From positions 1-64,000 of the forward strand of contig NZ_WJFC01000039.1 in the NCBI RefSeq assembly GCF_009725235.1: a DNA stretch of 64,000 bases, read 5' to 3'. The notes beneath the pieces are model-generated. The model had not been told where the DNA came from. It saw only the letters and a program-made list of their open reading frames with translations, and searched no databases. Shown here in pieces: positions 34,630-43,377 of this stretch; position 1 is the first letter of the stretch, and the number at the start of each line of letters is the position of its first letter. A program made the position numbers and the translations under genes. This stretch comes from Scytonema sp. UIC 10036. GTDB lineage: Bacteria > Cyanobacteriota > Cyanobacteriia > Cyanobacteriales > Nostocaceae.

Positions 34630-36477
34630 TTACCATTGAGGTACTGCGGCAATCAGATCTAGAGCTAACTCTGGGTCTACTGCTTTAGAAAATAGATAAC
34701 CTTGAGCAAGATCGCAGTTCATGCTTCGTAGCTGGGCTAATTGTTCGGGAGTTTCTACACCTTCTGCGATCGCATTCATTCCCATAGAATGGGCAATACC
34801 AATCGTTGCGGGTACAAGTCCCATGTTCTGTTGATTCTCCTGCATTCGGCGGACAAAGGATTTGTCAATCTTAAGGGCATGAAAAGGAAAGCTGTGTAAA
34901 TAACTCAATGAGGAGTACCCAGTCCCAAAATCATCCATAATTAACCTAATCTTCCTGTCTTTTAACTGCTGAAGAATTATTTTTAGTGTCTCAGTATTTT
35001 CCATGATGACACTTTCTGTAATTTCTAGCTGCAAACAGGCAGGATTGACTTGAGTTTCATCAAGAATTTTGTCAACCGCTGTTACAATATCAAGATGGGA
35101 AAACAAACCTGCTGACAAATTCACGCTCATTGTGAGAGAAGTCTCTGTTTTCGGGTGATTTTGCCAAATGCGTAATTGATAGCAAGCCGATTGTAAAACC
35201 CAAGTGTCAATAGCCCCAATCAAACCCGTCTCTTCTGCTATGGGTACAAACACAGTAGGAGGAATTAGCCCACGAACGGGATGCTGCCAGCGTACAAGGG
35301 CTTCAAACCCAGAAATTCTACCGGTTTTTAGGGAAACGATAGGTTGATATTGAACAAAAAACTCTTTTCGTTCTACTCCTATTCTCAGATCGTGTTCGAG
35401 TTGCAAAAGCTGCATTGCTTCTTGATGCATTGCGGGATCAAAAACGTGATATCTCCCTTTTCCTAAAGCCTTTGCACGATACATTGCCGTATCAGCATCC
35501 CTTAACAGATATTCTGGCTGTTCGTAGTGGCTCTCTCCCCAAATAATACCAATACTGGCATTAATAAAGACTTCATGTCTGGATAACTGAAAAGCCACTG
35601 ATAATTGCTGTAAAACAGCATTAGCAGCATTAATAGCCATGCGAATATCTGTTATCTTTTCTAAAAGAATCGCAAACTCATCACCACCAAATCGTGCTAA
35701 TGTATCTTTGGGATTGAGGGATGCTTGCAAGCGACGGGCGATCGCAATTAGCAATTCATCCCCGACAAAATGACCGAGAGAATCATTGACAATTTTAAAG
35801 CGATCGCAATCCAAAAAAAGTACGGCAAACCCATAATCAGACTCAAGTTTTGCACGTTGAAGTGCTTTCTCTAACTTTTTAATAAACAGAGTGCGATTGG
35901 GTAACTTAGTCAAAGGATCGTGCAATGCCATCTCCAGGAGTTTGCTTTGCAGGTGTTTGCGTCTCTTCATTTCCTGCTGTAGCTTGTTTACAGATGTTTC
36001 CAGCTCGCTTGTGCGCTCTTTAACTTTGTGTTCCAACTTGGTATTCAGGTTCAAAATTTCTTGTTGCGCCGTTCTCAAAGCCAGTTGACTTTGTACCCGC
36101 ACAACAAGTTCTTCCAATTCAAAGGGTTTGGTAATATAGTCCACACCACCAACACCAAAAGCTTTTACTTTATCAAACACATCCCCCAAAGCACTCATAA
36201 AAATCACTGGAATATCAGCAGTGATGTCTAAAGTTTTCAATCTCTGACAAACTTCATATCCATCCACCTCTGGCATCATAATGTCGAGTAAAATTAAATC
36301 GGGTAACACAGTTTTACAAGCCATTAAAGCCATTTGCCAGTTCAGTGCTTTGCGAACACTATATCCTTGCTTGGTAAGAATTGATGACAAAACACGCAGG
36401 TTATCTGCTGTATCATCAATAATTAAGATATCTTTTTGATTGGTAACCTTATTCAAAACTAATTTTTCGTAACTCAT
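34630..36477 (-). CDS. REC-GGDEF-EAL protein, putative dual c-di-GMP enzyme
   Basis: 615 aa. REC at ~15-135 (phospho-Asp in LILLDIMMPEVDG), coiled coil ~135-180, GGDEF domain (LARFGGDEFAILLE) and C-terminal EAL domain (ISGFEALVRWQHP, later MDDFGTGYSSLSYL). The GGDEF signature is intact, but the RxxD inhibitory site is replaced (NPKD). The EAL signature and the DDFG loop are intact, so phosphodiesterase activity is plausible. First gene of the REC cluster; it shares strongly similar REC domains with the next two genes, suggesting tandem duplication. Confidence 0.95.
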   Translation of the reverse strand: MSYEKLVLNKVTNQKDILIIDDTADNLRVLSSILTKQGYSVRKALNWQMALMACKTVLPDLILLDIMMPEVDGYEVCQRLKTLDITADIPVIFMSALGDVFDKVKAFGVGGVDYITKPFELEELVVRVQSQLALRTAQQEILNLNTKLEHKVKERTSELETSVNKLQQEMKRRKHLQSKLLEMALHDPLTKLPNRTLFIKKLEKALQRAKLESDYGFAVLFLDCDRFKIVNDSLGHFVGDELLIAIARRLQASLNPKDTLARFGGDEFAILLEKITDIRMAINAANAVLQQLSVAFQLSRHEVFINASIGIIWGESHYEQPEYLLRDADTAMYRAKALGKGRYHVFDPAMHQEAMQLLQLEHDLRIGVERKEFFVQYQPIVSLKTGRISGFEALVRWQHPVRGLIPPTVFVPIAEETGLIGAIDTWVLQSACYQLRIWQNHPKTETSLTMSVNLSAGLFSHLDIVTAVDKILDETQVNPACLQLEITESVIMENTETLKIILQQLKDRKIRLIMDDFGTGYSSLSYLHSFPFHALKIDKSFVRRMQENQQNMGLVPATIGIAHSMGMNAIAEGVETPEQLAQLRSMNCDLAQGYLFSKAVDPELALDLIAAVPQW

Positions 36478-36597
36478 GGGATTTTCACTCTAGCCTGTTA
36501 CTTAATTCTCTCAAGTCATCATAATTTACCCAATCCCAGAAAACCCCGAAGTCGATATGAAGAGAACAAGAAAGACAAAGGTAGCTACATCATAAAA

Positions 36598-36629
36598 AAA
36601 CCCAAGCTTGAAAACAGAAGCTTGGGTAA
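36598..36629 (-). terminator. Rho-independent terminator, minus strand
   Basis: ACCCAAGCTT and AAGCTTGGGT form a perfect 10-bp stem (loop about 8 nt). Read on the minus strand the stem is followed by a run of T residues (TTTTTTTA), a classic intrinsic terminator. It would end transcripts coming from lepB, about 320 bp upstream. Confidence 0.8.
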
Positions 36630-36710
36630 AATTTTGAACTGTTAGTTGGGGGGCAATTTTCAGATTATGTAGTCTGGGTAATACTGCAAGAGCTGAGAAT
36701 TTTAGCTTTG

Positions 36711-36780
36711 TTGGGTTGAGCACGAGCGAAACCCAACAAATGCTCTAGATGTTGGGTTTCGTTCCTCAACCCAACCTACG
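36711..36780. repeat. GTTGGGT-family MITE-like element
   Basis: GTTGGGTTGAGCACGAGCGA, then AACCCAACAAATG, then GTTGGGTTTCGTTCCTCAAC and CCAACCTACG. Same family as 6227-6374, 57318-57438 and 61755-61829. Confidence 0.75.
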
Positions 36781-36949
36781 TGTTTTGGAATTTATGTCTT
36801 AACCAAGTAGTATTGGTAGTCTGGGGAATGTACTGGCTAGGAGGCCAATAACACAAGTAACACAAGTAACACAAGAGTGTAATGTGGTTCTATACCTTAA
36901 AAGCTGTCAGGCGTTCTACCATTAACCACTAACCTCTAACCACTAACAA

Positions 36950-37597
36950 CTAATTGTTATATAACTCTTTTTTATCTATTCCCCCAATTTGATTGAGAGG
37001 CCAGAAGCGAAGTACCGCACGACCAATAATATTTTCACGGGGAACAACACCCCAGCAACGACTATCGTAACTGCTGTTACGGTTATCTCCTAATACTAAG
37101 TATGAATCATTTGGTATCGTAACGGGTTGGGATAAGAAAGGAGGTTGTTGACCGGATGTACAAACGTCAACAACAGTACGCTGACCATCTGTCACGTACT
37201 GTTGCTCTGGTAAAGGCTTACCATTGATATACACTTTACCGCTCTTGAGTTCTACCTTTTCTCCAGGTAGGGCAATTACACGCTTGATAAAAGCGTCTTG
37301 ATATTGTTCTTTTTGCAGTTCTTTTGTAGGAGAAAATACTACAATATCGCCTCGCTTCGGCTCAGAAAATTTGTAGCCTAATTTATCCACAATAATTTTG
37401 TCTGCTTCCCACTGATTTGGGGAACCGTGTAAAGTCGGTTCCATAGAACCAGAGGGAATCCAACGAGCTTCAGCAACAAAGGTACGAATTCCCAAGGCGA
37501 GAACAACGCTTAAAACTATTGTCCTACCTAGTTCTGCGATCCAAGAATTATTGGGCTGTTGATGGCTAGAGTTGTTATCAGACACTTGATTTTGCAT
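36950..37597 (-). CDS. lepB: signal peptidase I
   Basis: 215 aa. Leader peptidase that removes signal peptides of exported proteins. One N-terminal membrane anchor (~25-42), catalytic Ser S51 (IPSGSMEPTL), catalytic Lys K105 (DAFIKRVIALPGE), and the box D/E motif GDNRNSSYDSRCWG. Full normal length for a cyanobacterial enzyme with the Lys/Ser dyad on the lumenal or periplasmic side. Divergent from pyrC across a 270-bp gap. Confidence 0.97.
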   Translation of the reverse strand: MQNQVSDNNSSHQQPNNSWIAELGRTIVLSVVLALGIRTFVAEARWIPSGSMEPTLHGSPNQWEADKIIVDKLGYKFSEPKRGDIVVFSPTKELQKEQYQDAFIKRVIALPGEKVELKSGKVYINGKPLPEQQYVTDGQRTVVDVCTSGQQPPFLSQPVTIPNDSYLVLGDNRNSSYDSRCWGVVPRENIIGRAVLRFWPLNQIGGIDKKELYNN

Positions 37598-37871
37598 GAA
37601 AGTACTAGAGTGATAGCTTATAAAAAGCAGAGGAGCTATTGATCCGAGCTGGGATGTTGTATTGGTTTATCTTAACTTTACAAAAAGGGAGAGGGTAGAA
37701 AGAAACAAATTCATACACTAACTCATAGTTTAAGAAATATTAACTTTTTTGTAACGAAGAACACAATACTCCCGCTCGTAGTTCAACCAAGTTTAACCTA
37801 TATGGATGGTGATCTGTCACGCTTAGCTCTCGTTATAACCCAGCTGACCGCTTCTAGAAAGTTACAAACCC

Positions 37872-39197
37872 ATGCCATTGACCGCAAGTAGTTTGCTAAT
37901 TCGTCGTGCTCGCATCGTTCTACCTACTGGTGAATTGCTAGTGGGTGATGTGTTGACGAGCGATCGCACAATAGTTGAGGTGGCTCCAGAGATTACAAAG
38001 GCAACCCCTACCAGAGAAATTGACGCAGAAGGGTTAACTTTGTTGCCAGGAGTCATCGATCCACAAGTACATTTTCGGGAACCGGGACTTGAATATAAGG
38101 AAGACTTATTTACAGCAAGTTGTGCTTGTGCTAAAGGGGGAGTGACTTCATTTTTAGAAATGCCAAATACACGCCCGCCAACAATTAGCCAGTATGCACT
38201 AGATGACAAGTTACAGCGAGCATCCCAAAAGAGCCTGGTGAATTATGGATTTTTTATAGGAGCAACAGCAGACAATCTTCCAGATTTACTATTAGCAAAG
38301 CCGACACCAGGAATCAAAATTTTCATGGGGTCGATGCACGGTTCATTACTGGTTGACCAAGACGCTGCACTAGAGGCAATTTTTGCCAAAGGAGACCGAT
38401 TAATTGCTGTTCATGCAGAAGACCAAGCCAGAATACAACAGCGAAGAGCAGAATTTGCTGGTATTCATGACCCCGCAATTCATTCTCAAATCCAAGATAA
38501 CCAAGCAGCATTACTAGCAACCCAGCAAGCATTAAAGCTTTCTAAAAAATATCAACGTCGCCTGCATATTCTGCATATGTCAACAGCAGAAGAAGCAGAG
38601 TTGTTGCGTCAAGACAAACCCAGTTGGGTAACAGCAGAAGTCACGCCGCAGCACTTATTGTTGAATACAGATGCTTACGCCAAGGTAGGAACAAGAGCAC
38701 AAATGAACCCGCCTTTGCGATCGCATCACGATAACGAAGTTCTTTGGCAAGCCTTACGCGATGGTATTATCGATTTCATTGCCACAGACCACGCGCCACA
38801 TACTTTAGAAGAAAAAGCGCAAGAATACCCGAAGACTCCCTCTGGAATGCCCGGAGTAGAAACCTCCCTTCCTTTAATGCTAACAGCCGCAGTAGACGGG
38901 AAATGTACTGTTGCCCAAGTGGCAAACTGGATGTCTCAAGCTGTAGCTAAAGCATATTCTATTCCCAACAAAGGAGTGATCGCACCCGGTTACGACGCCG
39001 ATTTAGTCCTAGTAGATTTAAACACATACCATCCAGTACGCCCAGAAGAACTATTAACTAAGTGCGGTTGGAGTCCCTTTGAAGGTTGGAATCTAACAGG
39101 ATGGCCCGTTGTGACAATTGTAGGTGGTCAAACTGTTTATGAAAAAGGCAAGTTGTACACAGAAGTCCGAGGTCAAGCATTAACGTTTAATCAATAG
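37872..39197 (+). CDS. pyrC: dihydroorotase
   Basis: 441 aa. Catalyses ring closure of carbamoyl aspartate to dihydroorotate in pyrimidine synthesis. Metal-binding motif DPQVHFREPG (class I DHOase style, HxxFR), then a conserved KIFMGSMHG segment with the Lys, HAEDQARIQQ, HILHMSTAEEAELL and the late catalytic Asp in FIATDHAPHTLEEK. Length is typical of the longer class I enzymes. Monocistronic; its 3' side runs into short tandem repeats. Confidence 0.96.
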   Translation: MPLTASSLLIRRARIVLPTGELLVGDVLTSDRTIVEVAPEITKATPTREIDAEGLTLLPGVIDPQVHFREPGLEYKEDLFTASCACAKGGVTSFLEMPNTRPPTISQYALDDKLQRASQKSLVNYGFFIGATADNLPDLLLAKPTPGIKIFMGSMHGSLLVDQDAALEAIFAKGDRLIAVHAEDQARIQQRRAEFAGIHDPAIHSQIQDNQAALLATQQALKLSKKYQRRLHILHMSTAEEAELLRQDKPSWVTAEVTPQHLLLNTDAYAKVGTRAQMNPPLRSHHDNEVLWQALRDGIIDFIATDHAPHTLEEKAQEYPKTPSGMPGVETSLPLMLTAAVDGKCTVAQVANWMSQAVAKAYSIPNKGVIAPGYDADLVLVDLNTYHPVRPEELLTKCGWSPFEGWNLTGWPVVTIVGGQTVYEKGKLYTEVRGQALTFNQ

Positions 39198-39285
39198 TTA
39201 TTTGTTAGTGGTTAGTGGTTAGTGGTTAGTGGTTAGTGGTCATTGGTCATTGGTTACTGGTCACTGGTCACTGACCTATCAGTAA
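39197..39285. repeat. GTTAGTGG and CACTGGTCACTG repeats
   Basis: Tandem GTTAGTGG octamers (39205-39240) are followed by TCATTGGTCATTGGTTACTG and GGTCACTGGTCACTGACC, directly after pyrC. Confidence 0.7.
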
Positions 39286-39470
39286 ATCCTTTAATAAACT
39301 GTTCGCAGTTAACATTTTCTGATACGTAAGTGTATTTTATACAGACTTCATGAAATCTTGATAAAAAACTACTGAGTCTTTGTTTACATAAGTAGAGGAA
39401 CCAGTCAGTAACATGACTGGTGAAATATCTACCTACGGAGAATATTTGTAAACAATACTTGGTAAAAACA

Positions 39471-39632
39471 ATGACAATGCTAGCTAATTACGACGAACGT
39501 GGAAGTGGCAGAATTGACCAGCATACATATGCAGGCAATAGTATGACGGAAAACCAGCGCCTTGCTTGGATTTTCATACCCACAGCTAAAAAGGCTGGCG
39601 TTGCTTGGTTTGAGTCTTTCTCTGGATATTAA
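39471..39632 (+). CDS. possible small protein (53 aa)
   Basis: The frame from ATG 39471 reads MTMLANYDERGSGRIDQHTY and ends WFESFSGY; an upstream in-frame start at 39420 exists. No family recognised, no membrane segment. Composition is protein-like but short, so this is tentative. Confidence 0.35.
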   Translation: MTMLANYDERGSGRIDQHTYAGNSMTENQRLAWIFIPTAKKAGVAWFESFSGY

Positions 39633-39710
39633 GTAAGAGTTAGGTACAACAACATAGTTAACTTGTAACTCGAGGTCTTTAGTAAAATACTCGCTAAATT
39701 CCATCGCGAA

Positions 39711-40172
39711 TTACAAATTAGCTCCCAATAGTTCCTTCGACACAATACAATTGTGTGTTGCGATCGCGGCTTGACGACTGCCGTCATTTTCATAAGTCAG
39801 ATTAACTATTATATAACTATCTGGCTTATATGGCAATCGTTCAGCCCACTCAATTGCCACAATTCCTGGTGTGACCTCAACACCTTCCCAATAAGTTTCC
39901 AGATTTAAAGCAGCCACTTCCTTTGGTTCTAAACGATATAGATCGAGGTGATACAGAGGGATACGTCCTTCCGTGTATTCATTAATCAGGGTGAAAGTAG
40001 GGCTAACAATAGGTTCGGGAATACCCAAACCTTCACCTAGACCTTGTACTAGGGTTGTTTTACCTGCACCTAAATCACCCTGTAGTAAAATAATGCTTCC
40101 AGCATCTAAAGATTGACCGAGTGCAATACCGAGTTTGCGTGTTGCCGTAGTATTTGACAAAGAAATTTTCAT
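39711..40172 (-). CDS. tsaE: tRNA threonylcarbamoyladenosine biosynthesis ATPase TsaE
   Basis: 153 aa. The P-loop ATPase works with TsaB and TsaD in making t6A37 on ANN-decoding tRNAs. Walker A is GDLGAGKTT (32-40), with the family blocks PIVSPTFTLINEY and PLYHLDLYRL and the Walker-B-like GIVAIEWAERLP. Full length. It precedes the yvcK-type gene on the other side of a long octamer array. Confidence 0.96.
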   Translation of the reverse strand: MKISLSNTTATRKLGIALGQSLDAGSIILLQGDLGAGKTTLVQGLGEGLGIPEPIVSPTFTLINEYTEGRIPLYHLDLYRLEPKEVAALNLETYWEGVEVTPGIVAIEWAERLPYKPDSYIIVNLTYENDGSRQAAIATHNCIVSKELLGANL

Positions 40173-40268
40173 AAATGGCTAATGGCTAATGGCTAATGGC
40201 TAATGGCTAATGGCTAATGGCTAATGGCTTCTAAACAATTAGCAATTAGCAATTAGCAATTAGCAACT
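40172..40268. repeat. GGCTAATG octamer array with complementary AATTAGCA array
   Basis: Seven or so tandem ATGGCTAATGGCTAATGGCT units are followed by CAATTAGCAATTAGCAATTA. The two blocks are partly complementary and can form an imperfect hairpin. Confidence 0.85.
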
Positions 40269-40277
40269 ATCCAATAC

Positions 40278-41645
40278 CTATTTCCCTTGATGTGCTCCAC
40301 TGTACCAACGCCATAACACTTTTGCCAGTCGTTGGGGATTGTGGCGCACGCAACCTGTTTCATCTTCATGCATGACATTTGCCAGAACTATTCGCCGCCC
40401 TAACATTGTGACTTCTTCTCGGTCAAGAAAAACGGGATGGGAGTTTTGTTGGGCATAACGGACAAGTGCGCGAGGAGTGGGAGATTTTTTATGTACGAGT
40501 ACGGCGTTAAATAGGGGTTTTCCACATGCAGCATCAATGGCTCGAATGTGATCGGCAACAGTGTAATCTTGAGTTTCCCCCGGTTGAGTCATGATGTTAC
40601 AAACATAAATACGGGGTGCTTCAGAAGCTGCGATCGCATCAGCAATTTCTGGGACTAGCAGATTGGGAATTACGCTAGTGAAAAGACTGCCGGGACCCAT
40701 AATAATATAGTCAGCTTCTTTGATTGCCTTAATAGCGGCTGGTAAAGCTGGGGGATGGGCGGGGGTACAGCCAATTTTGACAATATGACCTCCGGCGGCG
40801 GTGATATTAGATTCACCCTCAATTCGACGACCATCAGACAATTCTGCCCAAAGGCGAACATCACTGAGAGTTGCTGGCAAAACTTGTCCTCGGATAGCTA
40901 AGACTTTAGAACTAGCTGCGATCGCCCGTTCGAGATCGCCAGTAATATCACTGAGTGCTGTTAAGAACAGATTCCCAAAACTGTGACCTGTCAATCCATC
41001 CCCTGCTTTAAAACGATATTGAAACAGTTCAGTTAACAACTTTTCTTCATCAGCGAGTGCAGCCAAGCAGTTACGAATATCACCTGGTGGTAGAACACCA
41101 ATTTCCCGACGCAACCGCCCCGAAGAACCGCCATCGTCTGCAACAGTCACAATAGCGGTGATGTTAGCGCTGTAAACCTTAAGTCCTCGAAGTAATGTAG
41201 AAAGACCGGTACCACCGCCAATTGTGACAATTTTTGGGCCTCGGTACAATCGACGATGTGCCAGCAAGACATCAATAAGTTCTTCATCGCCTTCTGGTCT
41301 GAGGACTTCAGTAATTGAACCTACTGTCCGGCTTTGTCCCCATAAAAGCAAGAGCAAGCCGCACAACAAAACCAAAGGACCGCTGATGTAGTACGGTACA
41401 ATATTGGTGATTGCTCCCAGAAAGCTCCGAATCAACTCAATTGCCCAAAAAATTGGCGTTAGTCTAACCCAAATAGCAAGACCCAAACTTGCTAGCAGTA
41501 CGCCCCCAACGCTGATGAGCAACCATCGTTTGATCGATAATCCAGGGGACAACCACTTGAACCACTGATTAACCCGATGGGAAGTGCGACGGCGCGACTG
41601 CTTTTGCAGGGCGTTGAGGGCTTGTCTGAGAAAACCAATTGACAT
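40278..41645 (-). CDS. YvcK/CofD-like family protein
   Basis: About 455 aa from the ATG at 41645 ([20 protein letters not shown]); the frame is open to 41768 but the extra residues look non-coding. Two membrane helices (~38-57 and ~75-105) precede the CofD-like domain: [40 protein letters not shown], and [18 protein letters not shown] (as [11 protein letters not shown]). YvcK proteins bind UDP-sugars and control central-carbon and cell-wall metabolism in Gram-positives. The cyanobacterial form has this N-terminal anchor. Divergent from ruvC. Confidence 0.9.
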   Translation of the reverse strand: MSIGFLRQALNALQKQSRRRTSHRVNQWFKWLSPGLSIKRWLLISVGGVLLASLGLAIWVRLTPIFWAIELIRSFLGAITNIVPYYISGPLVLLCGLLLLLWGQSRTVGSITEVLRPEGDEELIDVLLAHRRLYRGPKIVTIGGGTGLSTLLRGLKVYSANITAIVTVADDGGSSGRLRREIGVLPPGDIRNCLAALADEEKLLTELFQYRFKAGDGLTGHSFGNLFLTALSDITGDLERAIAASSKVLAIRGQVLPATLSDVRLWAELSDGRRIEGESNITAAGGHIVKIGCTPAHPPALPAAIKAIKEADYIIMGPGSLFTSVIPNLLVPEIADAIAASEAPRIYVCNIMTQPGETQDYTVADHIRAIDAACGKPLFNAVLVHKKSPTPRALVRYAQQNSHPVFLDREEVTMLGRRIVLANVMHEDETGCVRHNPQRLAKVLWRWYSGAHQGK

Positions 41646-41821
41646 ACCACAAAAAGGAGCAGTGCTACTAACAACAATGAATAACAGAAAATGTACACCA
41701 CCTGGTTTTTTCCCGAATGTGGAATTGTGACATTTTGCCATCCCATTAGACCAAAACAGAGTAGTCAAAGTTGCCAGTGTGCCGACTTATTTTCCTCTGG
41801 TTATAGAGAAACAACAAGTGA

Positions 41822-42313
41822 ATGGAACAGCGAATTTTAGGGCTAGATCCCGGACTGGCAAGTTTGGGATTCGGCGCGATTATATGCCAAAAAAATCAAA
41901 CTAAGGGGCAACAAGAATCAGTAAATTTACTAGATTTTGGTGTTATCAGTACCCCAGCGAGTATGGAGTTAGGACAACGACTATGTATGATATACGACGA
42001 TCTGCACACCCTGATTGGGGAATATAAACCAGAATTAGTGGCTATTGAGAAGTTCTTCTTCTATCGTATGGCAAATACGATCCTCGTGGCACAAGCACGG
42101 GGTGTTGTGTTGTTAGTTCTTGCACAGCATAAGTTACCGATTGTGGAGTTTACACCCGCTCAAATTAAACAAGCGCTTACTGGGTATGGGAATGCAGAGA
42201 AACAAGAGGTTCAAGCAGCCGTGGCGCACGAGTTGAACTTGGATTATGTTCCCCGCCCCGATGATGCTGCAGATGCGTTGGCTGTGGCGTTGACTGGGTG
42301 GTTTCAGATTTAG
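41822..42313 (+). CDS. ruvC: Holliday junction resolvase RuvC
   Basis: 163 aa. Cuts Holliday junctions together with RuvAB. The first catalytic Asp is in [14 protein letters not shown] (D9), with Glu in [15 protein letters not shown] and the C-terminal acidic pair in [14 protein letters not shown]. Length and motifs are complete. The start ATG at 41822 follows AACAACAAGTG, a weak ribosome-binding context. Confidence 0.97.
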   Translation: MEQRILGLDPGLASLGFGAIICQKNQTKGQQESVNLLDFGVISTPASMELGQRLCMIYDDLHTLIGEYKPELVAIEKFFFYRMANTILVAQARGVVLLVLAQHKLPIVEFTPAQIKQALTGYGNAEKQEVQAAVAHELNLDYVPRPDDAADALAVALTGWFQI

Positions 42314-42344
42314 ATTGAGTGATTAGAAATCACGGCTATACAAA

Positions 42345-42375
42345 CGAAGTCCGCCTGCGCGGACTAAATTATCAA
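42345..42375. repeat. AGTCCGCCTGCGCGGACT hairpin
   Basis: AGTCCGC-CTGC-GCGGACT stem-loop, part of a common cyanobacterial repeat (GCGGACTTCGTTTGTATAGC on the complementary strand). It forms the breakpoint that truncates the nucleotidyltransferase remnant next to it. Confidence 0.7.
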
Positions 42376-42389
42376 GAGGGCTGCGAACC

Positions 42390-42605
42390 TCATGCTCGTT
42401 TAACAATTTTATAAACTCTTTGAAATCCTGGTTCAGCATGATACTTCCATTGATGAAATTCGCGACGGATGGTTTCTAAAGCAGCAAGCCTCACAGCGTA
42501 GGGTTGGCTTCGCCAATAAGCCACGTCTGACGTTGAAGATTTTAAGTTGGTTTTATTGACAACGATTGAACGCTTTTCAAATCTAGTAGGTTCCGAAGTA
42601 ACCAT
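42390..42605 (-). CDS. 71-aa protein of a nucleotidyltransferase-associated pair, copy 1
   Basis: MVTSEPTRFEKRSIVVNKTN followed by YWRSQPYAVRLAALETIRRE and FHQWKYHAEPGFQRVYKIVK. Nearly the same protein is encoded at 49786-50001. In copy 2 it overlaps a nucleotidyltransferase gene, so this looks like the small partner of a two-gene module. Here the partner is reduced to its first ~19 codons (MLNQDFKEFIKLLNEHEV) before a repeat element. Possible toxin-antitoxin-type role (inference). Function unknown. Confidence 0.6.
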   Translation of the reverse strand: MVTSEPTRFEKRSIVVNKTNLKSSTSDVAYWRSQPYAVRLAALETIRREFHQWKYHAEPGFQRVYKIVKRA

Positions 42606-42809
42606 GTGATAGTTGATAGTCTGCTACACATATCTTTTACTTTTGAAATGCACGAAATTTAGTCTTAACCCAAGTTAAGAGTTATCGTAATCCGAGTGCA
42701 TATCAATCCAGAAATTAGTACACTCGCCCATGTTCTGTTTGATAAACTCAGTATTTGACAAGTAAACCAAATCTATATAAGGCTGTTTTATAATAATACT
42801 AAATCAATT
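42606..42809. other. gap left of the IS unit, possible coding remnant
   Basis: The minus strand has an open stretch reading NTEFIKQNMGECTNFWIDMH and ending in a stop near 42672, which looks like decayed coding sequence without a start. The rest is AT-rich. No family recognised. Confidence 0.3.
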
Positions 42810-42923
42810 TTTCTGGTTCTTCAGTACTTGTTATGCAAAACTAACAAGTACTGAAGAGGGAACAGGGAACAGGGAACAGGGAACAGTGAAGAAAGGAAAA
42901 AGGGAAAAAGGGAGGAGAGAGCA

Positions 42924-43283
42924 TTATTCTAGCTTCTTAATAAGAGCAATAATCATGCGACTTTCTTCTCGTAGCAAAAAAATAATCGGTTCTATCTCTT
43001 CATGTTTAGATAGTCCGACCCGGTGAGATAGAATAACGTGTGTTTCTAATTCATTAACCGAGCCTTGAGCAATATTAAGAAATCTAATGTATTCAGTTGT
43101 TGACCTTCTTCCATATCCTTCGGCTATATTAGCTGGAATAGATACAGCGGATTTCCTAATTTGTTGTACCATGCCATATAACTCGTCTTTAGGGAAAGAT
43201 TTAGTCAAAAAATAGCATTTTTCGGCTATATCCATACCTTTTTGCCAAATTTTTAAATCTTGAAAATCATGGATTTCAGACAT
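42924..43283 (-). CDS. four-helix-bundle (S23/TIGR02436) protein
   Basis: 119 aa from the ATG at 43283; a TTG extension to 43304 exists. Contains FQDLKIWQKGMDIAEKCYFL, VQQIRKSAVSIPANIAEGYG and IRFLNIAQGSVNELETHVIL, all hallmarks of the S23 rRNA-intervening-sequence/four-helix-bundle family. Related proteins include Avd of diversity-generating retroelements. No reverse transcriptase is nearby. It lies downstream of and co-oriented with the transposase inside the inverted-repeat unit, so it may be a mobile passenger. Confidence 0.9.
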   Translation of the reverse strand: MSEIHDFQDLKIWQKGMDIAEKCYFLTKSFPKDELYGMVQQIRKSAVSIPANIAEGYGRRSTTEYIRFLNIAQGSVNELETHVILSHRVGLSKHEEIEPIIFLLREESRMIIALIKKLE

Positions 43284-43377
43284 TGACAACTCTCTATTGT
43301 TCAAAAACTAATGAAAACTAAACTAACAATTAAACGACCAATTTAATAAGCACCGAACCCGGAAGTTATCAAAGTTT

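Larger units (their letters stand above)
36478..36949. other. intergenic region with terminator and MITE-like repeat
   Basis: The 472-bp gap upstream of the REC cluster and downstream of lepB. It contains the terminator-like hairpin at 36600-36629, a GTTGGGT-family element at 36711-36780, ACACAAGTAACACAAGTAAC repeats near 36850 and ACTAACC repeats at 36920-36950. A 65-codon frame at 36526-36723 spans the hairpin and is not credible. Confidence 0.6.

Noticed and set aside
36526..36723. 65-codon minus-strand ORF
   Set aside because: It contains the intrinsic terminator hairpin and repeat sequence; not a gene.
42924..43304. diversity-generating retroelement (Avd-like four-helix bundle)
   Set aside because: No reverse transcriptase, template repeat or variable repeat was seen nearby; the gene is of the standalone S23 type.
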